Below are positions 1 through 9,500 of a stretch of DNA of 40,359 nt, one piece after another. Below the pieces are notes generated by a model. That model saw nothing but the letters and a program-made list of their open reading frames with translations. It was not told the DNA's origin and searched no databases. The stretch comes from an uncultured Marvinbryantia sp. (GTDB lineage Bacteria; Bacillota; Clostridia; Lachnospirales; Lachnospiraceae). Every line of letters starts with the position of its first letter. Positions within the stretch are counted from its first letter, which is position 1. The stretch is taken from NCBI GenBank assembly GCA_947631355.1, contig CANRKY010000007.1:1-40359 (forward strand). The letters run 5' to 3'. Position numbers and translations under genes: made by a program.

Positions 1-3000
1 GAGAACTTCGGCTTCAGTGTGTAGGTCTTTCCCTTCTTTACACTTACGTTCTTTGGCACATTCTTGATGGCCGTCACTGCAGGTCTCGTCACTTTCACTG
101 TGACCACAAATTTCTTCTTGCCCGATGTAACCGTAATCTTTGCCGTGCCCGCTTTTAATCCCTTCACCACGCCCTTGGCGGACACGGTGGCCACCTTCTT
201 GTTGGAACTTGCATAGGTCACCTTATCTTGGCTGGTGACAGGTGTGATGGTGGGCTTTAAGGTTATTTTCTTGCCAATCTGTACAGAAGCGCTCTTTTTC
301 AGACCGGAGATTGCTGTGGTCTTTACCGCAGGTTTCTGCACCGTAACGGTGAAGGTACTCTTTGCGCCGCCTACTGTGGTGACGGTGATGACCGCTGTTC
401 CATTTTTCTTTGCCGTTACCTTGCCGGTCTTTTTATCTACCGTGGCCACTTTCGGCTTGCTGGACGTCCATGTTTTGATGGAGTCGCCCTTCTGCAGGCC
501 GGTCACATACGATTTTGCCGCAAAGGTTTTCTTCACCTGCAGCGGGACCTTCTTTACAGTAAATTTCACAACCGCTTTCAGTTTTGCAACAGACTTCGTC
601 TGCTTCGCTCCGCACACGGAACATGTGCTGGTCTGTACGCCTGCTTTCAGAACAGTCGGCTCTGTGGTGGTCTTGTAAGCGCCGTATGTATGGGCAGTCT
701 TCGCAATGGTCTGTTCGCCAGTTATCGCACCGCACACTGTGCACTGCTGATAGCTTTTTCCTTCTTTTGCACAGGTGGCTGGCTCGGTTACGGCCATATA
801 GTCATGATCTGTTGTTTTAGGCAAGGATTTCTCGGAACCCGCTTCCTTTTCACCACAGATCGTGCAGACATTTGCTATCTGCCCTTCTTCCGCACATGTG
901 GGCTGCTTAATGGTTGTTTCCTGATAGTCGTGCGATCCGCTAAGGTTTAGGATGACCCCTATATACCAGGCTTCTCCATCGTGCATAGCCCCTGCAGTAT
1001 AAGAATATTCTAACGTTGCTGGCATCCCTTCTGTAAAATGCAAAATGCTTCCGCTCTGACTCATGCCGGCAGGCTGTGATGTAATCTTCACATTTCCGAC
1101 ATTGTCAACACCGACTACCTTCTCCAAATCTAGTTTCCACCCATCATTCGTATGCTCCAGATCCACATCTCTGGTATTGTTTTCACCATCTGCGGCATAG
1201 AGGCATTGTTGCATGTTCAGGCTGGTAAGGTGATTATTGGAGCACTTCAGATTAGCTAATTCTGTGTTATAGCTCAAATCCAGACTTGTCAAATTGTTTC
1301 CACTACAATTCAAATATCCTAATATACTGTTACCGCTCACATCCAAACTTGTCAGTTGATTATTACTGCAATCCAGCCTATGCAACCTAGGGTCGCCGCT
1401 TACATTCAAACTTGTCAGTTGATTATCAGTGCAGTACAGTGACATTAATTCTTGATTGCCGCTCACATCCAGGCTGGACAAGTTGTTCGAACTGCACCTC
1501 AGATCTGTCAGAGCAGGGTTGCCGCTCACATCCAGATTGGTCAGCTTATTACTAATACAATCCAAAAAGTCCAATGCAGGATTAGCACTTAAATCCAGGC
1601 TTGTCAGATCATTTTCACTGCAAACCAGATGCATCAGTGAAGGATTCCCACTTACATCCAAACTTGTAAACTTATTACTTGCGCATTGCAAAAATACTAG
1701 ATTCTGGTTGCCGCTCACATCCAAATTTGTAATCTGAGTGTTTCCACAATCCAGCTCTTTCAGTGCAGGATTGCCGCTCACATCCAAACTTATAAGCTGA
1801 GTGCTTCCACAATACAGCTGTGTCAGCGCAGGATTACCGCTCAAATCCAGACTTGTCAAGTTGTTTGAACTGCACCTCAGATCTGTCAGCGCAGGGTTGT
1901 TGCTCACATCCAAATTTGTAAGCTGATTGTTTGAGCAATACAACGCCATCAGTTCTTGGTTGTCACTCACATCCAAACTTGTAAGCTGATTACCTCCGCA
2001 ATACAGCACCATTAGTTCTGGGATGCTGCTCACATCTAGACTTGTCAAATTGTTTGAACTGCAATCTAGGCTTGTCAGTGCAGTCCCGCTCACATCTAGA
2101 CTTGTCAAATTGTTTGAACTGCAATCTAGGCTTGTCAGTGCAGTCCCGCTCACATTCAGACTCGTCAGTTGATTTTTATACACATCCAGTTCTGTCAATG
2201 CAGTATCTCCACTTACATCCAGGCTTGTCAATGGGTTATCTCTACAATCCAGATATGTTAATACAGGATTACCACTTGCATCCAGACTTTCTAGTCGATT
2301 ATAGGCGCAGCCTATCCATGTCAGCGCAGGTTTATCACTGGCATCTAGACTTGTCAATTGATTAGCCTCGCATATCAAATCTGTCAATGCTGAATTACTA
2401 CTCACATCCAATTTTGTCAATTGATTCTCAGAACAGTCTAATACTCTCAGCTCGGGATTACCGCTCAGATCCAGACTTACCAGTTGATTAGCCCTACACG
2501 CCAAATCTGTCAATGCGGAATTACTTTTCACATCCAGACTTGTCAATCGATTAAACATACAGTTCAAATCTGTCAGTGCATAATTAGCACTTATGTCCAA
2601 ACTTGTCAGATAGTTTTCACTGCAGTCTAAAGAATTAAGCCAGCCAAAGTATTCTATCCCCTTTAAATCAATTATATCCATACAGGAAACATTCATTTCT
2701 GTTACCTGTTCATTTTCCTCTGGACTCAATATTTTATCGCCATCCGTATCCAATTCAGCCAAAACGTAATTACGAAACGCTTCATCTGGAAAATTGGTTT
2801 CATTGATATCCACGGACTCTACCTCGGATACAGCCAATGGCTCCGCACTCAGTTCCTCAAAGGGCTCCAGGGGCTGTGTTTCCGCTGTCAGGATAAGTTC
2901 TTCTTCTGTATCGGCCGCTTCTGGATCATATTCTGTCTCGGCTGTTTCAGACTGTGGCTCCATGTCAGGAGCCTCTGTCTGGATTTCTGTTTCCGCAGTT

Positions 3001-3368
3001 TCCGGCTGGATTTCTGCGCCTGCGGTCTCCGGCTGCGTTTCTGCTGCTGTCTCCTGTTCCGGCACTGCCGTTTCTTCCTGCCATGTCAGTTCTGTCTCTG
3101 CCACAGGTATATCTATCAATGGCATTTCTTCCTCTGCCGGATCTGGCGCTGCGAAATCCTGCGGCATCGCTGTCTCTGGCGCCAAAAGTTCCTCATCCTG
3201 CTCCACAGATACTGTATCCTGTGTTGCATCGTCTTGCACTGCGAGTTCTTCACCCTGCATCATTTCCTGTGATGGCATTGCCTGCGTCATTTCTTCCGCC
3301 ATAGCCGGGGCTGTGCTCTGCACAACCAGTACCCCACACAAGAGTATTGCTGCTGTCTTTCTTTTCAT
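1..3368 (-). CDS. Secreted Cys-LRR / Big_2 protein, 3' end cut by window edge
   Basis: The reading frame is open from an ATG at 3368 (MKRKTAAILLCG...) to the left edge, so the last part of the third Ig-like domain and the stop lie outside. In order it has a Sec signal peptide ending near AMA-EE, a long Glu/Thr/Pro-rich acidic stretch, an EF-hand-like loop (DTDGDKILSPEE), and about 22 LRRs of about 21 residues with the pattern LxxLxCxxNxLTxLDxSxN. These are followed by three His/Cys repeats and Big_2 domains rich in Lys. The repeats resemble the cysteine-ladder LRRs of Listeria internalin J, so a surface-binding role is plausible, but the ligand is unknown. A strong AAGGAGG precedes the ATG. 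It is the last visible member of the tandem array and is close to the neighbour at 3470-6460 in both coding and upstream sequence. No anchor can be judged because the C-terminus is missing. Confidence 0.88.
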   Translation of the reverse strand, partial: MKRKTAAILLCGVLVVQSTAPAMAEEMTQAMPSQEMMQGEELAVQDDATQDTVSVEQDEELLAPETAMPQDFAAPDPAEEEMPLIDIPVAETELTWQEETAVPEQETAAETQPETAGAEIQPETAETEIQTEAPDMEPQSETAETEYDPEAADTEEELILTAETQPLEPFEELSAEPLAVSEVESVDINETNFPDEAFRNYVLAELDTDGDKILSPEENEQVTEMNVSCMDIIDLKGIEYFGWLNSLDCSENYLTSLDISANYALTDLNCMFNRLTSLDVKSNSALTDLACRANQLVSLDLSGNPELRVLDCSENQLTKLDVSSNSALTDLICEANQLTSLDASDKPALTWIGCAYNRLESLDASGNPVLTYLDCRDNPLTSLDVSGDTALTELDVYKNQLTSLNVSGTALTSLDCSSNNLTSLDVSGTALTSLDCSSNNLTSLDVSSIPELMVLYCGGNQLTSLDVSDNQELMALYCSNNQLTNLDVSNNPALTDLRCSSNNLTSLDLSGNPALTQLYCGSTQLISLDVSGNPALKELDCGNTQITNLDVSGNQNLVFLQCASNKFTSLDVSGNPSLMHLVCSENDLTSLDLSANPALDFLDCISNKLTNLDVSGNPALTDLRCSSNNLSSLDVSGNQELMSLYCTDNQLTSLNVSGDPRLHRLDCSNNQLTSLDVSGNSILGYLNCSGNNLTSLDLSYNTELANLKCSNNHLTSLNMQQCLYAADGENNTRDVDLEHTNDGWKLDLEKVVGVDNVGNVKITSQPAGMSQSGSILHFTEGMPATLEYSYTAGAMHDGEAWYIGVILNLSGSHDYQETTIKQPTCAEEGQIANVCTICGEKEAGSEKSLPKTTDHDYMAVTEPATCAKEGKSYQQCTVCGAITGEQTIAKTAHTYGAYKTTTEPTVLKAGVQTSTCSVCGAKQTKSVAKLKAVVKFTVKKVPLQVKKTFAAKSYVTGLQKGDSIKTWTSSKPKVATVDKKTGKVTAKKNGTAVITVTTVGGAKSTFTVTVQKPAVKTTAISGLKKSASVQIGKKITLKPTITPVTSQDKVTYASSNKKVATVSAKGVVKGLKAGTAKITVTSGKKKFVVTVKVTRPAVTAIKNVPKNVSVKKGKTYTLKPKF
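2028..2155. repeat. 60-nt tandem duplication inside the LRR region
   Basis: Bases 2041-2100 are repeated almost perfectly at 2101-2160. The period-60 match extends from about 2028 to 2155. The unit encodes one LRR of 20 residues instead of the usual 21. It stays in frame and looks like a very recent repeat expansion. Confidence 0.85.
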
Positions 3369-3469
3369 TGCTCGGCCTCCTTCATTGCTTTGATTGATAT
3401 TTTGATTCTTCTGCTTATGGATCCGCAGAAATAAATCTATCATTTGCACATCATTAGTTACACGCCGCT
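3369..3469 (-). other. Intergenic spacer conserved between array genes
   Basis: This 101-nt spacer closely matches the spacer at 6461-6561, so duplication of the neighbouring genes included their upstream region. It holds a small inverted repeat (TTCTGC, 10-nt loop, GCAGAA at 3409-3430) and a strong AAGGAGG just before the downstream ATG. I see no convincing promoter or T-tailed terminator, which fits co-transcription. Confidence 0.6.
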
Positions 3470-4260
3470 TTATTTCACCGTAACTTTGCAGCTCACTTTT
3501 ATCTTTCCGGTCTGCACCGTTATGGTGACAGTGCCTTTCTTCTTCGCCGTGATCTTGCCCTTTGCGTTCACCGTAGCCACTTTCTTGTTGGAAGATGTGT
3601 ACTTCAAGGTTCCACTGCTCCCCGCTGGCGAGAATTTTGGCTTCAGTGTGTAGGTCTTCCCTTTCTTTATGGTCTTACTTGTCGGCACATTCTTGATGGT
3701 CGTCACAGCAGGCTTTGTCACTTTCACTGTGACCACAAATTTCTTCTTGCCCGATGTAACCGTGATCTTGGCCGTGCCTGCTTTTACCCCTTTCACCACA
3801 CCTTTGGCAGATACAGTGGCCACTTTCTTGTTGGAGCTTGCGTAGGTCACCTTATCCTGGCTGGTGGCGGGCGTAATGGTGGGCTTTAAGGTAATGGTTT
3901 TGCCGATCTTCACAGAAGCGCTCTTTTTCAAGCCTGAGATGGCTGTGGTCTTTACCGCCGGTGTCTGTACGGTGACAGTGAATTTTGCCTTTGCCCCGCC
4001 CGCCGTAGTGACGGTGATGACTGTCGTTCCTTTTTTCTTTGCCGTTACCTTGCCGGTCTTTTTATCTACAGAGGCTACTTTGGAATTGCTGGATGTCCAT
4101 GTTTTGATGGAGTCACCTTTTTGCAGGCCGGTCACATACGATTTTGCCGCAAAGGTTTTCTTCACCTGCAGCGGGATCTTCTTCACGGTGAATTTCACAG
4201 ACGCTTTCAGTTTTGCGATGGACTTTGTCTGCTTCGCCCCGCATACGGAACAGGTGCTGG
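3470..4260 (-). repeat. C-terminal cassette shared by five genes of the array
   Basis: The coding sequence for the last His/Cys repeat plus three Big_2 domains recurs with high nucleotide similarity at about 1-630 (cut), 3470-4260, 6562-7370, 13679-14490 and 17014-17830. The N-terminal heads of the same genes are unrelated or far more diverged. This points to duplication followed by gene conversion, and it is a likely site of misassembly. Confidence 0.8.
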
Positions 4261-6460
4261 TCTGTACGCCTGCTTTCAGAACAGTCGGCTCTGTGGTGGT
4301 CTTGTAAGCGCCGTATGTATGAGCAAGCTTTGCAATGGTCTGCTCCCCGGTTATCGCGCCGCACACCGTACACTGCTGGTAGCTTCTGCCTTCTTTTACG
4401 CAGGTGGCTGGCTCGGTTACGGCTTTATAGTCATGATCTGTTGTTTTGGGCAGAGTTTTCTCAGAACCCTCTACTTTTTCGCCACAGATCGTGCAGACTG
4501 TTGCCTTCTGCCCTTCTTCCGCACATGTGGGCTGCTTGACTGTTGTTTCTTGATAGTCGTGGGAGCCGCTAAGATTTAGAGTAACATCCATATGCAGATT
4601 TCCTCCTGTTGACCCATCTGAACTATATGTAGGCAGTGGCCCAACAGTATAGGAATACATTAGCGTTGCCGGTATCCCCTCTGTAAAAGATAGGATATTT
4701 CCATTCTGGCTCATTCCCGCAGGCTGTGATGTGATCTTTACATATTCAACATTTCCAGCACCAACCAATTTTTCCAGATTCAGTTCCCATCCATCTTTTG
4801 TATGCTCTAAAACCACATCCCTGGTATTGCCATAGCAAGACACGCCTCCAAGTTCACCTCTTTGCCTATTCTGTAGATTCAGACTTACAAGGTGATTGTT
4901 ATAACATATCAAAAAAGCCAGTCTTTCGTTATTACTGAGATCCAGATCTGTCAGTTGGTTATTATTACAGTTCAATCTATGCAACACAGTATTGTGACTT
5001 ACATCCAAACTTGTCAGTTGGTTTTTTTCCACATGCAGTTCTGTCAATGCAGTATTTTCGCTTACATCCAAACTTGTCAGTTGATTGGATCCACATTCCA
5101 GAGACTTCAATGCCGTATTATGACTTACATCTAAATTTTCCAATGAAAGGTTAGAGCACTCTAAGATCGTTAATGCAGTATTGCTGCTCACATCCACGTT
5201 TTTCAGTTGATTGGAACCGCATCCCAATTGATTTAGCTTCGTACAGCAGCTTACATCCAGATCTGTCAGATTATTGGAATTGCAGTTCAAGCCTTCCAGA
5301 GTTGTATTAAATTTCAAACTAGTCAAATGATTTTCACTGCAATTCAGATATTCCAAAGCAGTATTACCGCTTACATCCAGATCTGTCAATTGATTGTCGC
5401 TGCAATCCAGTTCCGTTAGTGCAAGATTGCTATTTATGTTCAAGCTTGACAATTTGTTTTCACTGCAATCTAGATTTATCAGCGCAGGATTTCCACTTAT
5501 ATCCAGATTTGTCAAGTTGTTTCTCACACAATACAGCTCTATCAGCGCAGGATTTCCGCTTATATCCAAACTTGTCAGACTGTTTCCTGCACATCGTAAC
5601 TCTGTCAGCGCAGGATTTCCGCTTATATCCAGGCTCTCCATTGGCATGTCGCTCCATCCACAATCCAGCGATATCAATGCGGGATTTCCACTCATATTCA
5701 AGTGCGTTAATTGATTAGAACTGCAATCCAGATTAGTGAGAAAATGGAAATACTCTATCCCCTTTAAATCCGTTATATCCATATAAGCAACATCCATTTC
5801 CGTTACTTGTTCATTTTCCTCCGAACTCAGTATCCCATCGCCATCTGTATCCAGGTATCCCAAAACGTAATTACGAAACGCTTCATCTGGGAAATTGGTT
5901 TCATTGATATCCACGGATTCTACCTCGGATACAGCCAATGGCTCTGCATCCAGTTCCTCAAAGGGCTCCAGGGGCTGAGCTTCCGCTGTCAGGATAAGTT
6001 CTTCCTCTGCATCGGCCGCTTCTAAATCATATTCTGTCTCGGCTGTTTCAGACTGTGATCCCATGTCAGGAGCTTCTGTCTGGATTTCTGTGTCCACAGT
6101 TTCCGGCTGTATTTCTGTGCTCACAATTTCTGACTGGATCTCTGTGCCCGCTGTCTCCAGCTGCGTTTCAGCTGCTGGCTCCTGTTCCTGCACAGCCGTT
6201 TCTTCCTGCCATGCCATTTCTGTTTCCGTCACAGGCGCATCTGCCAATGAGATTTCTTCCTCCGCTGATGCTGGCGCTGCAGGTTCCTGCGATACCTCCA
6301 TCTCCGGTATCGCAAGTTCTTCTTTCTGCACTGTGGGTTCTTCACCCTGCATCATTTCCTGTGGTGTCATTGTCTGCGGCATTTCTTCCGCCATAACCGG
6401 GGCTGTGCTCTGCACAACCAGTAACCCACACAAGAGTATTGCTGCTGTCTTTCTTTTCAT
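3470..6460 (-). CDS. Secreted internalin-J-like Cys-LRR protein with three Big_2 domains
   Basis: This 996-residue protein begins with a Sec signal peptide (residues 1 to about 24, cleavage near VMA-EE). An acidic low-complexity segment rich in Glu, Thr and Gln runs to about residue 185. Next come an EF-hand-like loop (DTDGDGILSSEE, about residue 205) and about 15 LRRs of 21 residues with a conserved Cys in each turn (LxxLxCxxNxLTxLD). From about 630 there are three His/Cys repeats ending in CxxCG, then three Big_2 Ig-like domains (about 749-996) full of SSNKKVATV-type motifs. The protein ends directly after the third Ig domain (CKVTVK) with no LPXTG or membrane anchor. The ATG at 6460 has a good AGGAGG. 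It is probably secreted or held non-covalently at the wall by the basic C-terminus (inference). The function is likely adhesion or ligand binding; the partner is unknown. Confidence 0.9.
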   Translation of the reverse strand: MKRKTAAILLCGLLVVQSTAPVMAEEMPQTMTPQEMMQGEEPTVQKEELAIPEMEVSQEPAAPASAEEEISLADAPVTETEMAWQEETAVQEQEPAAETQLETAGTEIQSEIVSTEIQPETVDTEIQTEAPDMGSQSETAETEYDLEAADAEEELILTAEAQPLEPFEELDAEPLAVSEVESVDINETNFPDEAFRNYVLGYLDTDGDGILSSEENEQVTEMDVAYMDITDLKGIEYFHFLTNLDCSSNQLTHLNMSGNPALISLDCGWSDMPMESLDISGNPALTELRCAGNSLTSLDISGNPALIELYCVRNNLTNLDISGNPALINLDCSENKLSSLNINSNLALTELDCSDNQLTDLDVSGNTALEYLNCSENHLTSLKFNTTLEGLNCNSNNLTDLDVSCCTKLNQLGCGSNQLKNVDVSSNTALTILECSNLSLENLDVSHNTALKSLECGSNQLTSLDVSENTALTELHVEKNQLTSLDVSHNTVLHRLNCNNNQLTDLDLSNNERLAFLICYNNHLVSLNLQNRQRGELGGVSCYGNTRDVVLEHTKDGWELNLEKLVGAGNVEYVKITSQPAGMSQNGNILSFTEGIPATLMYSYTVGPLPTYSSDGSTGGNLHMDVTLNLSGSHDYQETTVKQPTCAEEGQKATVCTICGEKVEGSEKTLPKTTDHDYKAVTEPATCVKEGRSYQQCTVCGAITGEQTIAKLAHTYGAYKTTTEPTVLKAGVQTSTCSVCGAKQTKSIAKLKASVKFTVKKIPLQVKKTFAAKSYVTGLQKGDSIKTWTSSNSKVASVDKKTGKVTAKKKGTTVITVTTAGGAKAKFTVTVQTPAVKTTAISGLKKSASVKIGKTITLKPTITPATSQDKVTYASSNKKVATVSAKGVVKGVKAGTAKITVTSGKKKFVVTVKVTKPAVTTIKNVPTSKTIKKGKTYTLKPKFSPAGSSGTLKYTSSNKKVATVNAKGKITAKKKGTVTITVQTGKIKVSCKVTVK

Positions 6461-6561
6461 TGCTCTGCCTCCTTCATTGCTTTGATTGATATTTTATTTC
6501 TTCTGCTTATGAATCCGCAGAAATAAATCTATTATTTGCACATCATTATTTACACGCCGTT
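6461..6561 (-). other. Intergenic spacer conserved between array genes
   Basis: This 101-nt spacer is almost the same as 3369-3469, including the inverted repeat TTCTGC/GCAGAA (6501-6522) and the AGGAGG of the downstream gene. No clear promoter is visible. Confidence 0.6.
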
Positions 6562-9500
6562 TTATTTCACCGTTACCTTACATGTCACCTTGATTTTTCC
6601 GGTCTGCACCGTTATGGTGGCAGTACCTTTCTTCTTCGCCGTGATCTTGCCCTTTGCGTTCACAGTGGCCACTTTTTTGTTGGAGGAAGTGTACTTCAAG
6701 CTTCCGCTGCTCCCCGCAGGCGAAAACTTCGGCTTCAGTGTGTAGGTCTTCCCCTTCTTTACCTTTACGTTCTTTGGCACATTCTTGATGGCCGTCACTG
6801 CAGGTCTTGTCACTTTCACGGTGACCACAAATTTCTTCTTGCCTGATTTCACCGTGATCTTTGCCGTGCCCGCTTTCAGTCCCTTCACTACGCCTTTGGC
6901 GGATACAGTGGCCACCTTCTTGTTGGAGCTTGCGTAGGTCACCTTATCCTGACTGGTGACGGGCGTGATGGCGGGCTTTAAGGTAATGGTTTTGCTGATT
7001 TTCACAGAAGCGCTCTTTTTCAGGCCGGAGATAGCTGTGGTCTTTACTGCCGGTGTCTGCACGGTGACAGTGAATTTTGCCTTTGCGCCGCCCGCCGTAG
7101 TGACAGTGATAACCGCCGTACCTTTTTTCTTTGCCGTTACCTTGCCGGTCTTTTTATCTACCGTGGCCACTTTTGGCTTGCTGGATGTCCAGGTTTTGAT
7201 GGAGTCGCCTTTCTGCAAGCCAGTCACATATGCCTTTGCGGAAAATGTTTTCTTCACCTGCAGCGGGATCTTCTTTACATTCAGTTTTACAGCCGCCTTC
7301 AGTTTTGCTATGGATTTTGTCTGTTTCGCCCCGCATACGGAACAGGTTCTGGTCTGTTCGCCTGCTTTCATAACAGTAGCCGTTTTAGTAGTTCCCCATA
7401 AGCCATACTTGTGTCCTGTTGCTGGAATGGATTTACTGGAATCTGGTTTTATATTATTACAAATTATACATTTGTCGCAGGATTGCCCGTTTGTAATACA
7501 AGTGGCTGTTTTAATAATAACTGTTTTATATACATGTTCTGTACATGGTGCCTCCTCAAAATTGATGCCCTGATTATGCGCATAAATCGCAGCACAAGAT
7601 CCTTTTCTTCCAATAATTGTAAGGTTTTCGCTGCACCCCGCAAACACAGTAGGGTCATTATTCCCATCATATCCTATTCCAGTTACACTTGCTGGTATAC
7701 TAATGCTCACCAGTCCAGCACAATCCATAAACGCAGAATACTCGATAAGACATAAACCTTCTGGTAAATTAACATTCGTCAAGCTTATACAACCCTTAAA
7801 TGCCCAATGTTCTATATACATTACCCCTTCTGGAAAATTAATATTCGACAAGCTTATACAGTCCTCAAATGCTCCACTTCCTATACTTATTACCCCTTTT
7901 GGCAAACTGATACTCTCTAAACTACTACACTTTGAGAACACATAACTTTCTATCGCCTCTACTCCTTGCGGGATAATGATTTTTTTTAAACTGCTGCAAT
8001 TTCTAAATGCATAGTCATCAATACTTATTAAGCCTTCTGACAGATCAACATTCGTCAAGCTTATACAGTTCTCAAATGCTCCACTTCCTATACTTATTAC
8101 CCCTTTTGGCAAACTGATACTCTCTAAACTACTACACTTTGAGAACACATAACTTTCTATCGCCTCTACTCCTTGCGGGATAATGATTTTTTTTAAACTG
8201 CTGCAATTTTCAAATGCTTTAAATCCTATATGTGTTATTCCTTCTGGTAAATTAATACTTATTAAGCTACTACAATTCTGAAATGCATTATTTCCTATAT
8301 TCATCAGTCCTTGCGGAATTTCAATGCTAATTAAATTACTGCAATCTTCAAATGCACCTTTCCCTATACTTATTACTCCTTTTGGCAGATTGATATTCTT
8401 CAAATTACTGCATCCAATAAATGCATAGTCCCCTATAGTGGTTAGTTCTTCCGATAGAACAATATCTGTTAAACTTGTACAATTCCAAAAAGCATATTCT
8501 TCTATGCTCTCCACTGCATGAGGTATATTGATAGTTTTCAAATTTCTACATTGACAAAATGCAGCTCTTCCTATATTGGTTATATCTTCCTCCAGAGTAA
8601 TACTCTCAACATTTTCCACCTCAAATGCATCATGCCATTGTCCGATTACCGCTTTCGACAGATTAATTTCTTTTATATTGTTACATTCTGTAAAAGCACA
8701 TTCTCCTACACTCGCTATTTTCTGTGGCAGATAAATACTCGTCAGGCTGCTGCAGCCAAAAAATGCACCATTATCTATACTCTGTAAGCTTTCGGGCAGT
8801 GTAATGTTTTTTAACTTCTTGCACTGATAAAACGCATCATGCCCTATGCTGGTCACCCCTTCAGGTAAGTTAATGCTCGTTAAGTTTCTACATGAATCAA
8901 ATACCATTGACTCAATGCTCGTCAATCCCTCTGGCAATGTAACACTTTCTAAACTGATACATGAATCAAAAGCGCCCGCTTCTAAGTCCGTCAACCCATT
9001 AGGCAAAACAGCATTCTTTAAACTTTTGCAACACCAAAATGCATGCGTTCCAATAAAGGTTAAGTTTTCTGGAAAATTGATACTTTCTAGACTAAGACAA
9101 TTCCAGAATGCTTCTTCCTCTATCCGTGTTATACTTTCTGGCAATATAATCTCTTTCAAATTACCACACTTATAAAACGCTTCCTCTCCAATGCGCGTCA
9201 ACCCATCTGGTAAGCTAATACTTTCCAAATTATTGCATCCATAAAACGCAGCATTCCCCAGTTCTGTTATCCCTTCACAGACAATTACATCCTTTATTTC
9301 GTCTGAATGGTAATGATGTGTAATATTATTGTAGTCATCAACGAATATCTCTCCCTTTCCATAAACAAATACTGTTCCATCATCGTATAATGTATATTCT
9401 GCATTAGTCCCACAGCTTCCACTTGCTTCAGACGATGGAGCTGTACAGCTTTTAACCGTCACAGTCTGCGTTGCGATGTATCCTCCATCTTCTGTTTTAG

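Noticed and set aside
235..678. Open plus-strand frames of about 150 residues repeated at 235, 3864, 6956, 14061 and 17408
   Set aside because: They lie opposite the Big_2 tails and recur because the tails recur. They lack ribosome binding sites, and the minus frame has clear domains and signal peptides.
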